Assembly: GCA_947653505.1 (NCBI GenBank)
Contig: CANTHI010000090.1
Span: 1-10,017 of the forward strand
Direction: 5' to 3'
From: an uncultured Eubacterium sp.
GTDB taxonomy: Bacteria; Bacillota_A; Clostridia; Lachnospirales; Lachnospiraceae
Length of the DNA: 10,017 nt
Below are positions 6,427 through 10,017 of the stretch, one piece after another. Both the position numbers and the translations under genes were made by a program. Below the pieces are notes generated by a model. The model did no database searches. It was given only the letters and a program-made list of their open reading frames with translations, and was not told the DNA's origin. Each line of letters begins with the position of its first letter. The stretch's first letter is position 1.

Positions 6427-6918
6427 ATGCAGATGCGAAGTGAAGCAGAGGTAAATTATGCCGTAGCAGCGTATGCAGATATGATACGGCGCATTTGCTT
6501 TTATCATCTGAAAAATCAGGCAGATACGGAAGATGTATTTCAGAATGTGTTTTTAAAATATATGCTGCATGATGAAGCTTTTTGCGATGCGGAGCATGAA
6601 AAAGCATGGCTTTTGCGTGTGGCGATTAATGAATGCAAGGATTTTTTGAAAAGCTTTTTCCGGCGGAATATGGTCCCGCTGCAGGCAGTCGCAGAGCTGG
6701 AAGCGGAACTGCCGGATGACCATCGAAAGGTTTTGGAAGCAGTACTGGCCCTGCCCAGACAGTATAAAGATGTGATATATCTGCATTATTATGAAGGGTA
6801 TACCGCATCGGAGATCGGAGCAATACTCGGCAAGAAGGAAAATACCGTGTATTCTCTGCTTTCCAGAGGACGGGGGATACTGAAAAAAGAACTCGGAGGT
6901 GATGGCATTGGCGAATAA
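6427..6918 (+). CDS. ECF-type RNA polymerase sigma factor
   Basis: At 163 residues this has the two-domain ECF layout. Region 2 spans about 12-76, including the -10 recognition and core-binding stretch DTEDVFQNVFLKY (33-45) and the WLLRVAINECKDF segment (61-73). Region 4 spans about 100-156, with LPRQYKDVIYLHYYEGY (109-125) and the helix-turn-helix SEIGAILGKKENTVYSLLSRGR (128-149), which reads the -35 element. Region 3 is absent, as expected. GGGGGAAT before ATG 6427 serves as the ribosome binding site; a second in-frame ATG at 6433 is possible. The gene overlaps the anti-sigma gene downstream, so the pair should be made in near-equal amounts. Its partner has an RsgI-like domain. The sigma factor itself is ECF and not SigI. 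Its targets, which often include its own operon, are unknown. Confidence 0.93.
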   Translation: MQMRSEAEVNYAVAAYADMIRRICFYHLKNQADTEDVFQNVFLKYMLHDEAFCDAEHEKAWLLRVAINECKDFLKSFFRRNMVPLQAVAELEAELPDDHRKVLEAVLALPRQYKDVIYLHYYEGYTASEIGAILGKKENTVYSLLSRGRGILKKELGGDGIGE

Positions 6919-7873
6919 GATACAAGACGCATTTGAGAATGTAAAAGCAGATCCTACGCTGAAGCAGTCTACCATGCAGTTCTTACAGGAAAAACGCCGG
7001 AAAAAATGGTCTTTATTCCCGGGGTCAGCCCGCAGGGTACTCGCGATTGTCTATACAATAGCCGTGTTTCTATTTGGAGCCGGCGGTTATGCATGGCTTT
7101 TCACGCCTGTTTCGTATGTGAGCATTGACATCAATCCATCCGTGGAGCTGGCGCTAAACCGTCTGGACCGTGTGGTTTTCGTAACGGCGTATAACACGCA
7201 GGGCGATGCGCTGCTCAAAGATCTGCGGCTGAAAGGAAAGAATTATATACAGGCCATTGATATAATTGCAAATAGTGTTCAGATGCTGCAGTATCTGAAC
7301 GCTGATGAAGAGCTCGTACTCACCGTTGCCGCCGACAGCAGCAAAACGGCTCTGCGGACAGGTGTGGAAAGCTGCTGCAGATATATCGGGCATGGGACAC
7401 GCAGTGTCAGCGTGGACGTGGATACTGCAGCCAAAGCGCATGACAACGGTCTGTCCGTCGGAAAGTATTCGGCTTATCTTAAGCTGGTACAATATGATGC
7501 CAGCGTAACGATCGAGCAGTGCAAAAACATGAGTATGTCACAGATTCACAGCCAGATACTGGAGCACGAGCATGGAAGCGGCTCTGCGCATGAAAGCGGG
7601 CATGGACACGGAAGCTGCGGGAATACAGACGAAGCAGGTACGGCACAGACGGAACAGGATGCCGGAACGCAGCCGTCAGATCCGGCAGCAGACCAGCCGT
7701 CAGATTCAGAGACAGATACCGGGCAGCCGTCAGATCCGGCAGCAGACCAGCCGTCAGATTCAGAGACAGATACCGGGCAGCCGTCAGATCCGGCAGCAGA
7801 CCAGCCTCAGGATGCAGAGCAGCAGGAACATCAGCACAGACGCAGGCAGGGGCATCATGGCAGCCACGAATAG
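6908..7873 (+). CDS. Single-pass membrane anti-sigma factor, RsgI-like, with His-rich repeat tail
   Basis: The N-terminal cytoplasmic part is short, about 40 residues, and should bind the ECF sigma factor encoded just upstream. One membrane segment follows (RRVLAIVYTIAVFLFGAGGYAWLF, positions about 45-68 counted from GTG 6899). The outside domain begins YVSIDINPSVELALNRLDR, the conserved opening of RsgI-family extracytoplasmic domains. Its core reaches about residue 222. The tail (about 223-324) holds His clusters (HEHGSGSAHESGHGHG and a final RRRQGHHGSHE). Between them are acidic Pro/Ser/Asp repeats encoded by 54-bp tandem units. Start choice: GTG 6899, ATG 6902 and TTG 6908 are in frame. 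GGAGG at 6895-6899 overlaps or nearly touches the first two but is 8 bp from TTG 6908, so TTG is preferred. The gene overlaps the sigma gene by 11 bp. Whether the sigma factor is freed by proteolysis cannot be seen. Confidence 0.88.
   Translation: MANKIQDAFENVKADPTLKQSTMQFLQEKRRKKWSLFPGSARRVLAIVYTIAVFLFGAGGYAWLFTPVSYVSIDINPSVELALNRLDRVVFVTAYNTQGDALLKDLRLKGKNYIQAIDIIANSVQMLQYLNADEELVLTVAADSSKTALRTGVESCCRYIGHGTRSVSVDVDTAAKAHDNGLSVGKYSAYLKLVQYDASVTIEQCKNMSMSQIHSQILEHEHGSGSAHESGHGHGSCGNTDEAGTAQTEQDAGTQPSDPAADQPSDSETDTGQPSDPAADQPSDSETDTGQPSDPAADQPQDAEQQEHQHRRRQGHHGSHE
7670..7806 (+). repeat. 54-bp in-frame tandem repeat, 2.5 copies
   Basis: Units at 7670-7723 and 7724-7777 are identical over all 54 bases; a third copy stops after 29 bases (7778-7806). 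Each encodes QPSDPAADQPSDSETDTG. The unit itself contains a half-repeat (QPSDPAAD and QPSDSETD). Because the length is a multiple of three, copies can be gained or lost without a frameshift. The perfect identity points to recent duplication, so copy number probably varies between strains. It forms the acidic spacer in the anti-sigma factor's outside tail. Confidence 0.95.
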
Positions 7874-7901
7874 GATCAGGATGGGTGGCAGTTTCTGATT
7901 C

Positions 7902-9215
7902 CTACCGCAGGCAGACACCCTTTCTGGCATAAAACAACAGTGCAGCTACGGCCACAATCAGCTCTGTACAGGGAAATACGCACCAGATTCCGGTCATTCC
8001 CCATACAGATGAAAAAAGAAATGCCAGTGGCAGAATGATTACAAATCCCCGTAACACGGAAATGATATTTGCTGGCAGCGGGCAGGCAACCGAGGTAAAA
8101 AGGGCAGACAGGACAATATTACATCCGGCAAACGGACATGCGGTAAAATACAGTTTTAGTCCTCTGACTGCAATACGCTGGAGTGTTTCATTTTGATCTT
8201 TGTTAAAAATGCTGCTGATCTGCGGGGCGAAGAAAAATGTTCCTGCATAGATCAGAATGGAACACACCAGCATGGCAGTCATGGCATATCCCAATATAGC
8301 ACGTACGCTGTTACAGTCTCCTTTGCCAAAATATCTGCCTGCTACCGGCTGCATTCCCTGTGCAATGCCGTTATATATTGCTATAACGACAAGGGAGAGA
8401 TTGGCGATAATGCCATATGCCGCTACGCCTGTATTTCCTGCCAGATTTAAAATAAGAAGGTTAAACACGATCATGACAATACCGGAAGAAACCTCGGTAA
8501 CAAGCGACGGGATCCCGCTGGCAATGATTGCGCAGAGCCATTCTGCACGGGGCCTGCATCTGGTAAGGTGAAACTGGTTGTTCTTTTTCAGCAGATGCGG
8601 CAGCAGCAGGAAAAGGCTGATCAGTGGAGCCAGACAGGTAGCGGTGACTGCTCCGGTCATTCCCATCCCACAGGGGAAGATCAGAATATAATCCAAAGCT
8701 ACATTGGACAGACTGCCTCCCAGCATCGCGCGCATGGACAGCTGTGGCGCACCATCGTTTCGGACAAAGCATAACAGTACATTGTTCAGCAAAAATGCCG
8801 GAGAAAACAGCAGGATCATTCTCAGATAAATGGTGGTCATCCCGGATACCGATGCATCGGCGCCTGTCAGCGTTACGATTTTTTCTGTTAAAAACAGACC
8901 CGTGCATACATAGATGACTGCAAGCACAGCAGCTGCCATCATGGCATTTGTAAAAAGTCCGTTTGTTTCCGAAGTCCTGCCGGAGCTTTTGCGGATCACA
9001 TATCTGGCGCCGCCGCCCATACCGATCATCAGCCCGCTGCCGTGTATAAAGCTGTAGAAGGGAATGGCAAGATTCAAGGCGGTCAGCCCGTCCGCCCCGG
9101 TTCCTTTGGAAATAAAATACGTATCCGCCAGTATATAGCAGGATAATCCAAGCATTCCCAGTACATTCATGGAAGTATACCGGATAAACTCATGAAGACA
9201 GTCTGTTTTTTTCAT
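7902..9215 (-). CDS. MATE-family multidrug/Na+ antiporter
   Basis: MATE pumps export cationic drugs and dyes or metabolites in exchange for Na+ or H+. The 437 residues are strongly hydrophobic, with about 12 predicted membrane segments in two six-helix halves. The first half starts with FIRYTSMNVLGMLGLSCYILADTYFISK, the usual MATE opening in which an Asp sits in helix 1. LNLAIPFYSFIHGSGLMIGMGGG and VALDYILIFPCGMGMTGAVTATC are further family hallmarks. The second half begins about residue 215 (SGIPSLVTEVSSGIVMIVFN) with the repeat-equivalent GIAQGMQPVAGRYFGKGD. ATG 9215 is preceded by TGAGGTATC, whose GAGG overlaps the stop of the gene before it. The PPOX gene ends 9 bp upstream, so the two genes form an operon under the promoter at 9896-9924. 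The substrate cannot be read from sequence. It converges with the anti-sigma gene, 28 bp between stops, with no clear terminator. Confidence 0.93.
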   Translation of the reverse strand: MKKTDCLHEFIRYTSMNVLGMLGLSCYILADTYFISKGTGADGLTALNLAIPFYSFIHGSGLMIGMGGGARYVIRKSSGRTSETNGLFTNAMMAAAVLAVIYVCTGLFLTEKIVTLTGADASVSGMTTIYLRMILLFSPAFLLNNVLLCFVRNDGAPQLSMRAMLGGSLSNVALDYILIFPCGMGMTGAVTATCLAPLISLFLLLPHLLKKNNQFHLTRCRPRAEWLCAIIASGIPSLVTEVSSGIVMIVFNLLILNLAGNTGVAAYGIIANLSLVVIAIYNGIAQGMQPVAGRYFGKGDCNSVRAILGYAMTAMLVCSILIYAGTFFFAPQISSIFNKDQNETLQRIAVRGLKLYFTACPFAGCNIVLSALFTSVACPLPANIISVLRGFVIILPLAFLFSSVWGMTGIWCVFPCTELIVAVAALLFYARKGVCLR

Positions 9216-9224
9216 AAAGATACC

Positions 9225-9737
9225 TCAGACTTTCATTTTTGCAGCCGGTTTATCTCCTGCGGCCAGCTCTTTTGCCTGTTTTCCTGTAAGATGTCCGATC
9301 TTAAGCTCCAGGATCTGGCAGGAATCAAAGAACCGGTCAATTTCTGCATATTGCTGCTTCAAAGGAATGTCTGGTGCATATTTCTGTGCCAGTTTTTCAA
9401 GTGCTTCCCGTTTTTCCGTTTCGGATTCAGGGATCCGGATCTTTCCAAAAGCGATGATACTCTGATAGTAAGTAGTGTATTTTTCCGGTACAACCTGATC
9501 TTTTGCAATAATGCAGAAAGAAGCTTTCTCATTTTTTCTCACAGCATCCAGCTTGTGTCCGCAAAGCGCACAGTGAAAATAAATGCTGCCGTTTTCGTAT
9601 ACATAGCTGAGCGGTACGGCATAAGGATAGCCGTCATCCCCTGAGACGGCCAGAACACCTGAGGTACTTTCTTTTAAAATCGCGAGACATGCTTCATCGG
9701 ACAGCATCTGGTTTTTTCTTCTCATTTCACGAAACAT
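9225..9737 (-). CDS. NimA-like pyridoxamine 5'-phosphate oxidase family flavoprotein
   Basis: These 170 residues fit the split-barrel, flavin-binding PPOX superfamily, in the NimA-like branch. They begin with MFREMRRKNQMLSDEACLAIL and continue with GVLAVSGDDGYPYAVPLSYVY (27-47) and IYFHCALCGHKLDAVRKNEK (52-71). The GHKLDA element and the conserved His/Cys (His55, Cys57, Cys60, Gly60-His61 region) are typical. NimA proteins are linked to nitroimidazole resistance; most homologues have no tested activity, so that role is only a possibility. ATG 9737 is supported by GGGAGGAATTACG just upstream. An in-frame extension to ATG 9878 exists but lies over the structured leader. The MATE gene follows after 9 bp, which suggests a joint detoxify-and-export unit. 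The final KPAAKMKV is a basic tail. Confidence 0.9.
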   Translation of the reverse strand: MFREMRRKNQMLSDEACLAILKESTSGVLAVSGDDGYPYAVPLSYVYENGSIYFHCALCGHKLDAVRKNEKASFCIIAKDQVVPEKYTTYYQSIIAFGKIRIPESETEKREALEKLAQKYAPDIPLKQQYAEIDRFFDSCQILELKIGHLTGKQAKELAAGDKPAAKMKV

Positions 9738-9774
9738 CGTAATTCCTCCCTGTAAATGTATTGTATTTTTTGTG

Positions 9775-9883
9775 ACAGAATGGGGCCGGTACGGCAATAA
9801 AAAAAGCTGCTTCACATTCCTTCTCTTCCTTCTAAGGCCTAATGGAATGGGAGTCAGCTTTACCCGGCGGCAATTCATTCTGT
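9775..9883 (-). promoter_or_regulatory. Structured leader with four nested stems, likely attenuator or riboswitch
   Basis: The leader RNA of the PPOX/MATE operon contains four nested pairs of arms. Given as plus-strand positions they are ACAGAATG 9775-9782 with 9876-9883 (8 bp), GCCGG 9785-9789 with 9864-9868 (5 bp), AAAGCTG 9803-9809 with 9855-9861 (7 bp), and CATTCC 9815-9820 with 9844-9849 (6 bp). The centre holds the palindrome AGGCCT at 9835-9840. Together they can fold into one long, interrupted hairpin covering nearly the whole leader. The pairing is seen in the sequence. A regulatory role is inferred from the promoter upstream, the terminator inside and the operon downstream. I find none of the conserved boxes I know for T-box, cobalamin, FMN, TPP, SAM, purine, c-di-GMP, fluoride or guanidine riboswitches. 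Confidence 0.6.
9799..9861 (-). terminator. Intrinsic terminator within the PPOX/MATE leader
   Basis: On the minus strand AAAGCTG (9861-9855) and CAGCTTT (9809-9803) close a hairpin extended inside by CATTCC and GGAATG arms. The 3' arm runs straight into a T tract, seven Ts in all (9805-9799). It lies about 60 bp before the PPOX ribosome binding site and about 30 bp after the predicted transcription start, the position expected of a transcription attenuator. The outer stems (9775-9789 with 9864-9883) include sequence downstream of the terminator, so forming them could compete with or follow termination. Confidence 0.65.
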
Positions 9884-9895
9884 AAATTTTAAACT

Positions 9896-9924
9896 ATTAT
9901 AGCACAGGCGCTTAGCGGGTGCAA
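9896..9924 (-). promoter_or_regulatory. Strong sigma-A promoter of the PPOX/MATE operon
   Basis: On the minus strand TTGCAC (9924-9919), a 17-bp spacer and a perfect TATAAT (9901-9896) match the sigma-A consensus at 11 of 12 bases or nearly so. Transcription should start near 9889, only a few bases before the outermost arm of the leader structure, leaving a leader of about 150 nt to the PPOX ATG at 9737. Confidence 0.8.
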
Positions 9925-10017
9925 GCAGAAAATCTTTGGAGTGAACTTAAGCGGAATATGCGACAATTTACATAAAAATGTTATTTTTTAGCTGCGCGGA
10001 CGCTGGGAGAGAAAATT
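9925..10017. other. Right-edge DNA with no assignable gene
   Basis: Between the operon promoter and the window edge no open frame with a start and ribosome binding site is seen. Two minus-strand frames enter from the right edge and stop at TAA within 9982-9990, reading as about nine to eleven residues (for example FSPSVRAAKK). Either might be the tail of a gene lying outside, but nothing selects between them. Confidence 0.4.

Noticed and set aside
5752..6507. Long minus-strand open frame (251 codons)
   Set aside because: It is antisense to the epimerase and the start of the sigma gene, with His/Arg/Ile-rich reading and no ribosome binding site of note.
7670..7806. Short direct repeats that could suggest a CRISPR-like array
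   Set aside because: Copies are directly abutting with no spacers, are in frame, and encode a low-complexity protein segment.
7572..7898. Plus-strand frame reading as Arg/Gln-rich repeats
   Set aside because: It is the shifted reading of the 54-bp repeats within the anti-sigma gene; the RsgI-like frame has the coherent domain structure.
9775..9883. The long inverted repeat as a MITE or insertion element
   Set aside because: No flanking target-site duplication was seen, the arms are short and interrupted, and position between promoter and ribosome binding site plus the U-tract favour a leader RNA. Not fully excluded.
9775..9883. T-box leader
   Set aside because: The leader is only about 150 nt and has no AGGGTGGNACCGCG-type box or Stem I features.

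Overview
The window looks like chromosomal DNA of a low-to-mid GC Firmicute, most likely a gut-type Clostridia such as a member of the Lachnospiraceae. The grounds are strong AGGAGG-type ribosome binding sites, sigma-A type promoters, a TmcAL (YlbM) homologue, a ComEC homologue, an ECF sigma factor paired with an RsgI-like anti-sigma factor, and small RelE-type toxin-antitoxin genes. This is inference from gene content; no rRNA or other taxonomic marker is present. Most of the window is housekeeping or envelope-related. One AT-richer islet at about 4100-5020 has an accessory look.

Layout, left to right. (1) At 1-229 there are two broken gene ends: a minus-strand scrap of an ABC-transporter ATPase that lacks its Walker A region, and a plus-strand C-terminal fragment of unknown function. 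They meet at about 45-60. (2) comEC (235-2661, +) is complete and converges on tmcAL (2709-3980, -), a tRNA-Met cytidine acetate ligase. (3) A divergent intergenic region leads into a toxin-antitoxin islet. It holds a ribbon-helix-helix gene interrupted by an in-frame amber codon (4200-4448), a RelE/ParE-type toxin (4467-4727) and its probable antitoxin (4745-4957), closed by an 11-bp hairpin. (4) About 400 bp without a convincing gene follow, with an orphan minus-strand reading frame (5058-5373) that may be a gene remnant. (5) A plus-strand run of three genes follows: UDP-glucuronate 4-epimerase (5416-6414), ECF sigma factor (6427-6918) and membrane anti-sigma factor (6899-7873) with a His-rich tail and 54-bp tandem repeats. 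(6) Converging on it is a minus-strand two-gene operon, a NimA-like flavin-binding PPOX protein (9225-9737) and a MATE efflux pump (7902-9215). Its strong promoter (TTGCAC-17-TATAAT, 9896-9924) lies upstream of a long structured leader.

How the parts fit. The sigma/anti-sigma pair overlaps by about 10-20 bp and is almost certainly translationally coupled. The epimerase lies 12 bp upstream and is probably co-transcribed, which suggests a link to surface polysaccharide or envelope stress. The PPOX/MATE pair looks like a detoxify-and-export unit. Its leader contains four nested complementary arms, the inner ones forming an intrinsic terminator with a seven-U tract, so transcription attenuation is likely. 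That leader is the best candidate here for an undescribed regulatory element. The amber-interrupted RHH gene and the chimeric left edge are the other points that most deserve checking.
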